This document shows, in pieces, positions 25,801 through 37,379 of a stretch of DNA of 64,000 bases. Each line of letters begins with the position of its first letter. The stretch's first letter is position 1. The translations under genes were made by a program, and so were the position numbers. Below the pieces are notes generated by a model. That model was not told the DNA's origin. It made no database searches and saw only the letters and a program-made list of their open reading frames with translations. Source of the DNA: Ichthyophthirius multifiliis (taxonomy: Eukaryota; Ciliophora; Oligohymenophorea; Hymenostomatida); contig NW_004086056.1 in NCBI RefSeq assembly GCF_000220395.1, positions 186,001-250,000 on the forward strand, read 5' to 3'.

Positions 25801-27760
25801 AAAATGATATTTACTTTTATTTTATATATGTTTCTAAATCTTCCTCTTTTTCTATTCCTTCAAATTCAATCCAATAAACTAATTGAACTTGTAAACTTAC
25901 ATATTTTATTTCGTTTATTTATACGAAATTTTTAAATCCAATTTTATCACTTAAAAAACTATTTAAATTTCCAAAGTCCTTATTTTAATAATATGAATAT
26001 TTTTTTTTATATATAAAAAAATAATATTACTAAAATTTCTGAAGTATTTTGATTTGCTTATAAAAATTTAAGTCTTTTATTATTTTTTATAATTTCATTA
26101 TTTCTCAAAATAATATCGTTTTCTAAACACAAATGTCTTGCCTATCTTAATATAACTTATAATAAAATAAAATATATAAATAAAAATTAAAAAAAATCAA
26201 TATCTATATTTTATTTTACACTATAATATTTTTTTATATTATTTTAAAAGCTTTTTATTAGGTCCAGAAATAAGAAGAGAAATAAACTAAGCATCAATTT
26301 AATTAAATGCTTCTAAGAACATATAATTATTTTTTTATTATTCAAACTAATAAGTTTTAAACTATATATTTTTGAACATTCCTATATATTTTTTATACTG
26401 ATCTTCATTATAATATTTAAAATTTAATAAGATTTTTATGTTATCGATAATTTGACAGCCTGCAGATTAAGAAATTTTAAAAAGTAAATCCTAATCAACT
26501 TTTTAAACTACTGCAATATTAATATTTTCAAGAGTAGTAAGAATATCCAAATTAATATTTTCTTTAGAAATTAAAATTTAAGGTTTAAAGCAATAAATAG
26601 CTTCTATAACTTTAGTATTATGTGATTTTTATTTTTGTATAATTTCTGAAAGTTCTGGCATTAAATTATCATTTTAAGTAAAATCCAAATAGCAACTAAA
26701 AATTATACATTTAACAGCAAAAATTTAAGTCTAATTTCTTTTTCTTATCTAACTATTTGAGTTTAATTTATTTTATTCTTCAAAAAATTCGAAATTCTTT
26801 TATTCTTTTTAATGTTTCAAACGATATATTATATCTTAATATTAATTGTTTTATAAGTTTGAAAATTATATCATCATATTCTTCTTTGCTACGTTTTTTT
26901 TGCATATTATACCATTTAAAAATTTAAATAATCTTCCATCTTTATAACAACATTTCTTAATAATAATTTATTTATTTATATCTAATTCAATGTTTTCTGT
27001 TTACTATTTTTAACTTTATTTTACTTTTAAGTTTTATAAACAAAATATTATAAATTATATTGTTCTCTCTTAATATTATTCTTAAAAATGTTCTATAACT
27101 GATAATTTTTTCTCTTATTCTAATATATATTTTACCAATATTTTTACCCTTTAAAAAACTTTATTCTCATCTTCTATATTATTATATGAATATAATATGC
27201 GCTATTATTATAATTCTTCTGAATCTTGTATATCTTCTTCTATTTATTATTCAGTAAATGAATCTTCTTTTTTTTTTTTTCAAAAAAAAATAAAATAAAA
27301 AAATTAATAAATATAAAAAAAAACTACATTTTTATAAATAATTTGTTTGTAAATATTCTTTAAATTAATTAAAGCAACTTAAACATAACCTTTATTTTCC
27401 AAATTTACTATTTTATTTTCCAAACTTAATATTTTAACTATTTATTAATTCATCTAGGTAATAATTTTGAACAACTATTTCAATAAATAAAACAAGATTA
27501 ATTCATATTGTAAAATAAATAAATTACTCCGAACAAAATATTTTACCACATTTCCTACAATGATGCTTCCTTCTAAATAAAAATAAAAACTTTTTTGTAC
27601 AATTAAAACATTTCGATGCTTCATCATCTTTTACCCATGTTTATGTGAATTTACTAATTAGTATTTCCTCTAATGAGGCTTAATTTTATTATACTTGTAT
27701 TAAATTTAGTGTATTATTTTTTTCTTGAATCTATTGATTTTAATTTATATTAATATTCAT
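22822..27760 (-). CDS. FAB1: PIKfyve/Fab1-type phosphatidylinositol-3-phosphate 5-kinase
   Basis: It makes PtdIns(3,5)P2 from PtdIns3P on endosomes and vacuoles. The start is the ATG at 27760 (MNININ...). The N-terminal FYVE finger reads [17 protein letters not shown] then [15 protein letters not shown] (about 27540-27660). The middle has the Cpn60/TCP-1-like domain typical of Fab1 ([26 protein letters not shown], about 26250-26700), then a conserved Cys-rich block ([16 protein letters not shown], about 25640-25680). After a Gln-rich linker the PIP kinase domain follows: [52 protein letters not shown] and [13 protein letters not shown], ending at TGA 22822. The DLKGS, DYSLL and IID motifs are present, so the kinase should be active. 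The order FYVE-TCP1-PIPK defines PIKfyve and excludes the shorter PIP5Ks. The second half of the FYVE finger has a frame problem (see findings). Confidence 0.92.
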
Positions 27761-28121
27761 TTGAATATATTAATGAATTTATTTTTTTTTAAAAAAAAAT
27801 ATATTAAGTAGATATTTATTATATGAAAACAAACAAAAAATACTCTTATAAATATTGATATTATTATACACTATATAATTATTAATATATATGATAATAT
27901 TTTTTATTATTACATTATCAAGTATAAATAATATAATCATAGTTTAATTTTATAAAAAAATAAATATTTAAATATATTAGAAATTTGATATAATAATATA
28001 AAATTAAAAAAAAAAATATAAAAATTCTTATTAAAAAATAAAATAAAAAAAATAAAAAAAATAAAAAAATATATTTAACAAATATTTTTTACTGATATAA
28101 AAAAAAAAATTAAATTAAAAT
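27761..28121. other. Intergenic, A/T-rich
   Basis: Spacer upstream of the PIKfyve start. It is nearly pure A/T with long A runs, and no gene was seen. Confidence 0.6.
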
Positions 28122-29096
28122 TCAAAAAGTACTCACAATTTCCAAAATTTTTTTAATTTTTGTAACACTAGTATTAAGTAATTCTGCAACTTTTTTTTAA
28201 GATTAAATAGTTTGATAAATTACAAAAACTTAACACATATCTTCTCTACTCAGCATATGTAAGAATTCTGCTCTAGGAATTCTCTAAATATAAGTATCAG
28301 TTTTAAAAAAATACGGAATTGAGATTCCACTTTATTATTCAAAATTTTAATATTTATTTAATTAGAATTATTTTAATTATTAAGCATTAAGTCCATTTTT
28401 ATTAAAAACTTAGTATTAATTTTTCTCTTATGTGCTATATTTTTATTAAAAAGGATTTTATTACTAAATATTTAATCCACATTGTATTTATTTTTATCCT
28501 TATGGATTCTCATAAATTATTTATTATTGCATTTATTAATTTTAAAATTACGGATTTATTTAAAATTCTTGATGTGCATTTTAGTTTATATAAGGCAACT
28601 TTTTTTATATTAAAGGCGTTTATAATTATTGCATTTATTATGAATGAGGATAAAATTTTCCTTAATCAAAATATTAATAAAAATTATTAGGTTAGCTGTT
28701 TTTCTAAATTAAATTCTATTAATTCATTTAATTTAAAGATTTAATTTGACTATAATTTAACATTTAATTAAATTATGAATTGCCTTAGATGTAGTTTGTA
28801 CATTTATCCTAATATTAATATCCATTTTATTAAAAGTTATTCTTTTAATAGTCCTATTGCTAAATTTCATATATAATTTATTAATTATCTTATTAAGATT
28901 CGATATAATTAAATAGCGTGTTAATATTATCTTGAATATATTCTATATTTATATTAAGCTTTTCATTTATTTCTTTTATGTTTTATAATATTATCAAATT
29001 CTAAATTCTATCATCTGGTTCATTTTTTAATATTTATTATAAAACATCACTTTTATGGTCAATTAAAGATAAATTATTACAAAATAGTGTTTCCAT
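28122..29096 (-). CDS. Gln/Asn-rich protein with helical, possibly HTH-like C-terminus
   Basis: A single open frame of 324 codons runs from the ATG at 29096 (METLFCNNLSLIDHKSD) to TGA at 28122. The central 200 residues are rich in Gln, Asn and Tyr (for example QNQQMQQQIIYENPQGQ), a prion-like composition encoded mostly by TAA. The last 70 residues change character: SIPYFFKTDTYIQRIPRAEF, then LSREDMCQVFVIYQT and QKKVAELLNTSVTKIKKILE. The segment after LSRED looks like two or three helices with the spacing of a helix-turn-helix, as in DNA-binding proteins that recruit via a low-complexity tail. That reading is inference and no family was recognised. Stop usage, Gln content and the clean C-terminus support a real gene. 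Confidence 0.7.
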
Positions 29097-29587
29097 TATT
29101 TAAATAATATAAAAATATTAATTTTATTAATCATTTGTTTAAAAGTTCATTTAAAAATAAAAAAAATTAAAAATAAAATTTTATTTTAATATATATAAAT
29201 ATTATTATATTTTAATTTATATTTTTTTATTTTTTTTTAATCTTGGATTATTATTAGGTGGTTTTAAAGTTTAAAAAAGAATTTAATATTTATATTACAA
29301 AAGAAAAAAATTAATATATTTTTAATAAAAGTTTTATAATTTTAATATAAATAATAATATAAGAAATTATGAAATAAAATATAAATAGTATAAATTTAAT
29401 TTATGATTTATATTCTAAATATTGTAAATATTATTTTTACTAAATAAATAGATTATTTATTTATATAAATTATATTAAAATTCGCAATATTTTATAAAAT
29501 ATTACATATAAATTTTTAAAGAAAAAAAAACATATAATATAATTTAAACTAATTATTTATAATAAAATAAAAATTTTTAAAAAAATA
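29097..29587. other. Intergenic, A/T-rich
   Basis: Spacer between two minus-strand genes, with only A/T-rich sequence. Confidence 0.6.
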
Positions 29588-30461
29588 TCACATAACAACT
29601 ACTTCGTCACTTATAATTTTAATAGTTTTATAAATATTGGCAATGGTTCTAACGTTTATACAAAATATACTTATATTACAAATTATTTATCCGATTAAAA
29701 AAATACCAAGAATAAATTATTTATTAAATAAGACAAGTGTAATAATAACTATATAAATAATAATATTAACTTTATTCATGAAAATAGCTTTTTTAAAAAA
29801 AGAACAGTTACAATAAATTGAACCCAAAAAATAAATTAAAAAAATAAAAAATTAAACAATCCATAAACCTATTATTTAGAATTAGAAATTAATAAAAAAA
29901 AAGTTAAATATAATAATTATAGAAAGCATAGTGAAAAAAAATAATGAATAAAGTAGCTTTATTCTAAGATTTTAATGTAAATATTGTGAACATTAAATTG
30001 CATAAGCAGTTGAAAGTTAATCAATAGTAAATTTCGAGTTGTTTGCTTTCTATATTTTTTTAATTGAATAATTCAAAGTATAATCTACATCTAATAAATT
30101 TGAATTGCCTTACATTTAAATATTTTAATAAATAATAATACTAGCTTATCTAATTCTTTAAATTAAATAATTTATGAATTCATTTTTCATTAAAAGCTTA
30201 CTTTTATTAACTAAAATTATATATCCAATACAATATAATTGTGAACATTATTTTGTTGTAAGAATTTCTATAGTTTCTAAATTATAATCTATTTAAATAC
30301 ATTCTTCTTTATCATTTTTGTTACTTTTTGGAGAAGCAACTTTTTGATTTTATTATTATTTACTATTTATTTAATCTTTTATTGCCTCTTAATTTATTTA
30401 TATAGCTTAATTATGAGGTTATAATTTATTTCTAATCAATTCTTTGTTTTTTTTATTTTGA

Positions 30462-30541
<80 letters not shown>

Positions 30542-31145
30542 TTGAATTTATTTATTCTTCTTCTACTTAATTTATTTATTCTTAAAGAAATTAATTATTT
30601 TTATTTGTTTGATATTGAATTTATTAATCATATTTATTTCTTCGTGCATTTTCTTAATTTGTAATTACTTGTCCTTTATTGTTTACAATTACATTAATTG
30701 TATTATTAGTAATAATTGAAATCTCTGTTATTATTTATTTATCAATTCCTCCTTATGTTATATTATTATTCATATAATCATTTAATATAAGCTTTGATTT
30801 CGTAATTGTATTGCTTTAAATACTTTAATTTTCATAATTTCTTCTTGTATTACTTATCATCATCTAATTTACATTTTCCTCTTCTTCATCTTCTTTTTAT
30901 GAATTAACTCTGTCATTATCAAAATTGTTTTATTTATTCAATTCTAATTATAGGTTCTTTATGTTGATTTTATTTGTATCATTTAATTAATGTGTTACTA
31001 TTTTTTATTAATACTCTTGTGATTTTAGATTATCATCTACTTATTATATATATTAGCTATTTTTATATTAAGATTTTATCATTTTTTATTAAAATTTATA
31101 TTTTTTATACACGCAATAATTATATAATTTATAATATCCTGTCAT
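29588..31145 (-). CDS. Gln/Asn-rich protein with multi-pass C-terminal membrane region
   Basis: The start is the ATG at 31145 (MTGYYKLYNYCVYKKYKF). The N-terminal half is polar and low complexity, with an acidic patch (KEDEEEENVNQ). The C-terminal half contains SNLLDVDYTLNYSIKKIQ and STAYAIQCSQYLHQNLR, then four hydrophobic segments (LLYSLFFFTMLSIIIIF; IIGLWIVQFFIFLIYFLG; VNIIIYIVIITLVLF; FILGIFLIGQIICNISIF) and a short tail ending VVVM at TGA 29588. The two halves are in different frames and meet across an (ATT)n array at 30461-30540. An intron from 30539 (GTAATAAT...) to about 30444 (..ACAAAG) restores the frame, making the array intronic. Function is unknown. It could also be two genes, but the C-terminal half lacks a good start. 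Confidence 0.6.
30461..30540. repeat. (ATT)n microsatellite
   Basis: About 26 copies of ATT, with one extra T near position 30467. On the minus strand it reads AAT repeats. Taken as coding it would be polyasparagine but would put the downstream membrane part out of frame; taken as part of a spliced intron the frame holds. Confidence 0.9.
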
Positions 31146-31347
31146 ATTATTTATATTAATTTAAATTTAAAATAATATTTAATATGTAAATAAAAAAATT
31201 TTAAAAGTATAGTATAAATATATACACTAATTTTTTTTTATTTTATAGCATCATTGAAATTTATTTTTATACTAATTTAATTTAATTAATATGATAAAAT
31301 AAATATTGTATTTAAAAAAAAATAAAAAATCTATAATAATAAAAAAT

Positions 31348-34300
31348 TCAATACCTTATATCGTATGAATATTCCTCATATTATCTTTCATTATTTCTAA
31401 TTGATTTAGGAATATTCATAACGAATTTTTCTGGAGCATTAGGCCCTTAATTTAACTTATTTAAAGTTTAATTAAGCCTGCTTTATATATCATAGCTTTA
31501 ATCATTTACTTTTTAAGGTTTATTTCTTAATAATGGATCATAATCATCTGTTCTATATTCAAATTCATATAAATATTAACTTTACTCACTTTCTGGTGGT
31601 TTTTTATCTTTTTACTATAATGGTTAAAATAAATAAACATTTTTCAATAAATTATCAGGATGGTAAATTTCTTCTTCTTTTTTACCTTCTTTTTATTATT
31701 CTTCATCATTATCAAATAACTATATATAAATTTTTAATAAAAATAATTTTTTATAAAAAATAAATAAAACCATTTTAGCAAACACGTCGCCTTAATAAAG
31801 TTCTTACTAAAATTAAATTTATTAACTTTAGTTTTTTTAAAACTATAAATTTTTTCTATTAGTTTAACTAGAATTTATTATGTTTCTAAATGGAGAATTT
31901 TAACGAAAATCTTTAATAGGAATTAATATATCATATTTTACTGAATCAAATCCTTATTAAAAACTATTATGAATATATTTATCAACATTATCATTTGATT
32001 TTCTAATTTTTTCATCCATAGTAAGATTTTAATTTTTCAATTCATTTTCATCATAATAAGTTATTTTAAACTTATATGGTTAATCTAATTTTTTAATTTC
32101 TAATTCAGAAAGTTAATTAGATTATTCAAAATATCTTTTTATATTAATTTAAAAAATATTTATAAATAAAAAAATATATATTATAAATAAAACAATATAA
32201 AAATATTTATAAATATATATATATATATATATATTATAAATATTTATATATATTTATAAATATTCATATATATTTATATATTTACTAATTAATAGAATTT
32301 TCAGAACTTTATTCTTTTATCATATTTTTATATCTTTCTATTCTTTCTATATATTTGTCTTATTATATTTCATATTTTTGAATTTAAATTATTGGTATCT
32401 CTAATTTTCCTTATTAATTTACAAAATATATTTTTCCTTTTTCAAGCTTTTTTTTAATTAAATTTAATTTTACAATATAATTAATTACTTTATCAATTAT
32501 TTCATCATATACTTTAGAATCTAAAATTTCATGTAAAATTTATTATATTTTATTTTTATGTTTTCCTGCGCTACATATTATTGTTAAGCATTCTAAAGCT
32601 GCCTTTTTTACTTTCATAGTTTTTTCGTCCAAAAACAAAGCTATTATATTAAGCACTTTTTTGAAATTTATTGTTTATGTTTACTTTTTTATTTTTATAA
32701 TAATATACTTTATTAATTATTTTTTACATTTTCATTATTTTCAATTTAATCTTCATCTGAAAATGAATTAATATACCAATTTTCTTATTTTTCATATTCA
32801 AAAACCTACAAAAATAAATAAGAAATTAAATTTATTATCTCTTCTTTTGTATGCCAATTTTAATTAAATTTATTATCATATTAATCATATAAAAATAATA
32901 TAAAATTATTTAGTAACGTGTTTTTTCTTAAGGAACTTATCATTTATCTTAATATAAACTATGCTTTTCCTCTTATGTCAATCCTTTCTTCTCCCAATTT
33001 TCCAATAAGAGGAGGTAAAGCTAATATTAAGAAAGCTTTCATTTATACACCAGGTTCGTTTAAAAGTAAATGTTAAATAATTTTCATAGAAATTGAACTT
33101 ATCACTAAGTTTTTAATACTGAGCATATAGCAAATAAATTTGAAAAACTAAGCCATAAAAGGTCTTATTAATTCTAGAGTATTATGCGTATCTTCATATT
33201 CTTTTAATAAATCTTTAGCTCCTTATATTTTAATCTTTTTTATTTATATTTATTTTTTATATATATATTTAATATTTATTTACCTTAATATCGGTTTGAT
33301 TTAAACAATCTTCTATTATACTTTTTTTTAGTAAGTTAAAATATAATTTATTATTTCCTTAAGGAAAAAAAGCTATAAGTTTTTTCACATTAATGAATTC
33401 TTCTTCATATAAATAAAACTTTTATACACCTTCTATGTTTTCTAATAAATAGTCTTCTTAATATTATTCAAAATCTTGAAGATTTAATTCACCAAACTAT
33501 TTGTAAAGATCCTTAAGCTTTTTTTTTTGTTTAGAAAAAAAAAAAAAATCATAAATAAATAAGTGGAATAAATTAACAAAAAAACTTTTAAAAGTTCTAA
33601 TTCTAATTTTTGTTAATTTACGCAATTAAACATTAAATCTTGATGTTCGATAGAAAGCCTTCTTTAAGCATTAATAAAGCCTTCATAATTTCTTTATTTG
33701 ACAATTTTAAATAAAACTTTTTATGCCTAGATCCTAACATTTTCGGAATCATCATTTAATCTAACTATTATATTTTCTAATAGTCTTCGTACATCGTTTA
33801 ATCCTACCCTTGAAGAAAACAGATTTTGACATGCATCTATAAGTTTTATTGATATACTAATTGATTTTTATCTTGTAAAAAAAGATTCATTATTAAAACC
33901 AAAATTTATTAATGCATCTACAACTTATTCTAAGTTTCTTGTTTTTTTTATAAAATTCAAAAGTACTTCTTTTGATTTTGTCCTTACATTTTTATTATGA
34001 TTACCTATTTTTGTTTGTTTATTATTTTATTTTTAAAGAAAAATTTTATTCAATATTTTTATTTTACTTTATTATTTTTTTATTAACCTATATGAAGTAC
34101 TAATGCACTATGCAAATATTTAAAATTTATTTCTAATTCTGGAATCAATAGTATTCTTATTAATTAATTTATTATTGTATTTAACAAAATAATTATATCA
34201 GGTGTTTTATTGTCAATCATTACTGATTATATCATTAAAAATAATCTTCTTATTTCACTCATTCTTATTTGTTAATTTTATTATATATGATCCTATATAT

Positions 34301-34373
34301 TTTAAAGTAGTTCTTTTAAAAATTATTCATTATTAGATTCGTATATAGATTTTATTAATATATTAATATTCAT
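31348..34373 (-). CDS. HEAT/TOG-like repeat protein, possibly Crescerin/TOGARAM type
   Basis: The start is the ATG at 34373 (MNINILIKSIYESNNEQFLK). Paired amphipathic helices in the HEAT pattern run through most of the protein: NVRTKSKEVLLNFIKKTRNL, then SSRVGLNDVRRLLENIVVRL and NVRIQAQKVLFKIVKQRN, later NEPGVQMKAFLILALPPLIG and KKAALECLTIICSAGKH. The C-terminal region is acidic and Pro-rich (HPDNLLKNVYLF, KKPPESEQ, NAPEKFVMNIPKSIRNNE) and ends with TGA at 31348. The 'SRVGLNDVR..LE.I' block resembles TOG-array axonemal microtubule regulators, which is why that family is suggested. Importin-like or other HEAT proteins cannot be excluded. Several introns are present, including an A/T-repeat one at about 32150-32290. 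Confidence 0.65.
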
Positions 34374-34606
34374 GTTTAAAATATATATATTAAAAATTAA
34401 TATATAATATGATATTTTTTAATATTATTATTTTTTTTAAAAATTTCTTTTTTTAATTTTAAATTTTTTTTATTTTTAAGGAAATTATTTTATATTTTCA
34501 TAAAATCAAATCTTTTAATTAAAATTAAAAATATAATTAATATATTTATTTTTTATAAAAAATAATAAATAAATAAATAATTAAAAGAAATATTAGATTT
34601 TAAAAT
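34374..34606. promoter_or_regulatory. Divergent intergenic region at the strand switch
   Basis: These 233 bases separate the starts of two divergently transcribed genes (HEAT/TOG-like on minus, YrhK-like on plus), so both promoters must lie here or overlap the neighbours. The sequence is A/T only and I could not point to a specific element. Confidence 0.5.
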
Positions 34607-35359
34607 ATGTAAAGTTTACAAATATTAATACCTTAATATTAACCGACATCATTAAATACATATAAATGGCGTTTGTTTCACAGCATTAATTATTTAATAG
34701 GTGGATTAACATTTTTGGTAGGTTCAGTAATGCTTTTTCCTTAAGTAGATAATTTATTTAATAATAAAGGCTTTGAAATACGAGCTTGGCTATTTATAAT
34801 AGGATCATTTTTATTTTTAATAGCAGATATATGCGAATATGTTCATTTTAGGAATTAAAAAACATAAAATGAAACAAATGAAAATCATCAGAATTAAGTA
34901 ATTTACTAAATATTTAAAAGAGAAGAGGTGCGCTTAAATTTTTTACTTTCATGTTTCGGAAGTTTTATTTATTTAATTGGATCAATATTATTTATTCCGC
35001 AAATAAATTACTTAGTTTTAGGTGAATGGACATTTATTTTTGGCTCTTTTATTATTTTTACATCATAATCATGGAAAATGTATAGAACTTTAATAGCTAA
35101 AGAAAAAAAATTAAATAATGATGAAATTAGTGGCTTTTATGTTGATTTATTTGCTTTTTTGGGAGGAATCGCTTATTTCTTTGGAACTATTTATTTTATT
35201 TATATGAAAAATAGTGCTCCAATCTTTAACATTGCTTGCTTTTTATTTACAGCTGGAGGTGTATTTTTTAGCCTTTCAGCATATAATATTATTTATAGAT
35301 ATTTTTTTTTGAATTAAAATTTTGATACAAACAATATACTTGATAAGTCTTAAATTTGA
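34607..35359 (+). CDS. YrhK-like multi-pass membrane protein
   Basis: An uninterrupted frame of 250 codons runs from the ATG at 34607 to TGA 35357-35359. After a short polar leader, WRLFHSINYLIGGLTFLVGS matches the YrhK pattern (WR.FH..N...G..F..GS). It is followed by VRLNFLLSCFGSFIYLIGSI and GEWTFIFGSFIIFTSQSW, then FYVDLFAFLGGIAYFFGTIY. This gives about six or seven hydrophobic segments arranged as repeated pairs. YrhK domains are best known from bacteria and their role is unknown. The ATG at 34666 is in another frame and was not used. No intron is needed, in contrast to most genes here. Confidence 0.7.
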
Positions 35360-35790
35360 TAATGAATTTAATTTTATATAAAATATTGAATAAACTTTAT
35401 TTTTAATAATATATTCAATTATTATAATTACTTTTTTTAATATTGTAAAAATTAAAAAATATAATCTTATTTATTTTCGAAATAAAAAAATGACTTAATT
35501 TAAAAGTTTGTTTTAAACAAATAAATAAATAAATTATTAAGTAAATAAATAAAATAGTAATAATACTTAATATTTATAAACTTATAAAATTCCTTCATTT
35601 TTAAATATAAATGGTAAATAAATGTTTTTTTTAAAAATAAAATAAAATAAAATATAAAATGTTAGTTATTCTTTTATTTATTATATCGTAATATATGAAT
35701 GCTCTTTTAAATTATGTTAGTTATTTATATTAAAATCGGAATATGAATAACTTATTAAATTTTAATTTAAAAAATTAAAAGGAATAATAA
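35360..35790. other. Intergenic, A/T-rich
   Basis: Spacer between convergent genes, with A/T runs and nothing recognisable. Confidence 0.5.
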
Positions 35791-36126
35791 TCAATATTTT
35801 AAAATTATTTTATAGTCTAATATTTATTATTATACAATATTAAATAAAAATGTACTATACTCATAGAATAGTTTATTAGATTATAGTTTAAAATACTATA
35901 ATTTTTTTTCAAATGTTATTAAAATATTTGTTTTTATTAAAAAAATAACTAGTTAATTAACCTTATTCGATTCTTTCGAATAAGTATCTAAAATTTCTTT
36001 AAGTTTAATACATTTATTCGATAACATTTTATCTTTAAGTGCTACATCTAACTTTATTGAATTTTGATAATCTTAATTGCGAGCGAGAATTTTCATGATC
36101 TCAATTGCGAGAATATATTCACTCAT
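35791..36126 (-). CDS. Small hypothetical protein
   Basis: The ATG at 36126 opens MSEYILAIEIMKILARNQDY, continuing LKDKMLSNKCIKLKEILDTY, to a TGA at 35791 (111 codons). The first 55 residues have normal codon use and look helical. The remainder is A/T-driven (Ile/Phe/Lys) and may be an unrecognised intron plus 3' UTR: GTTAATTAACTAG after residue 55 is a possible donor. The 5' part contains AATTGCGAG twice 24 bases apart, unusual G+C for noncoding DNA here. No homologue was recognised. Weakly supported. Confidence 0.4.
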
Positions 36127-37379
36127 ATTATTGTTATAAAAAAATATAATATATATATATTTAATAAAAAAATTGTGAAAATATATTATTAAATTTAAGA
36201 GTAAATTATAGACATTAAAATTTTATAATATATTATAAGATTATTATGCAATATACTATTATTTTATATCAAAATCAATATCTTTGTATTAATTTTATAG
36301 TTATTAAACTTATTAAATTTTTTAGAATAGTTATAAATATTATAATAATTAAGAATCGAGTACCGTTTTTAATTCTATTTATTATATAATAAATAAAACT
36401 AATTAATTAATAGATAAATATTGAATTCTGATTTTTCCAAGATAACAAAGCAAAATATTTTTTTTAATTAGAACATGATAAATAAAATTTAAGTTTAAAA
36501 AAAAATTAAGTTTATAATAATATATTATTTTGTTTAAAAACATTTAATTCCATAACTATACTTGAGATTTAATAATATTTATGAATATAATATAAATATT
36601 ATTTTTTATATAATTAAGACTATAATTTTAATTGCAAGTAAAATTATATTATTTATTGACTTTCTTTTTCAATGAAGTTTTAATAAAATAAAAGAAAAAA
36701 ATTAGATAATAAATAAATATTATATTTATAAATTTACAATTCTTACACATATATATATTACATTTTATACTTAAAAGTTGTTTTCTTATTAAATATTTAT
36801 ATTTTATTATTTTTATATATTAAGTTCTTATCATAAACTATTTAAATTCTTAAATATTTTTTATTAAATTTTCATTAATTTCTAAATATCGTCTTTAGTA
36901 CAATAATAGTCAGAAATCAAAATAATACCCTATTAAACATTATTACTTCTTAAAATAATTTAATAAAAAATATAAATATAGTTTAAAAATACTGATTAAT
37001 TATTATTAATAAGAAAAATATTATAATTTTTTTTTATAAAATTTAAAGATAATTACACTAAATGAATGAAATTATTTATTTATAATAATTAATAAATATA
37101 AGAATAGCATTAATTATAATAAAAAAATATAGATAAATATTTCAGAAATATAATTTTTTAATTTTATTAATTAGCAACTTTTATATTAAAATAAAGCATT
37201 TATTTAATATTTTTTATAATAAATGAAATGATTTTTAATAATAAATAAAAATAAAAACAAAAAAATTATTAAAATAATAAAAGAAATAAGATTTATTTTA
37301 ATAATAAATAAAAAATAAATAAATAGAAATAATAAATTAAATAAAAAATTTTAATAACAAAAAAATTAATTATAATAAT
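36127..37379. other. Long A/T-rich stretch without a clear gene
   Basis: About 1.25 kb of near-pure A/T. Frames are broken by TGA at chance frequency and show no G-starting codon bias. I see nothing in it beyond presumed regulatory or spacer DNA. Confidence 0.45.

Noticed and set aside
28430-28690. Plus-strand hydrophobic ORF
   Set aside because: It is the complement of the Gln/Asn-rich central region of the minus-strand gene at 28122-29096.
30458-30664. Plus-strand ORF opening with a long polytyrosine
   Set aside because: It is the complement of the (AAT)n array inside a minus-strand gene; no composition or motif supports it.
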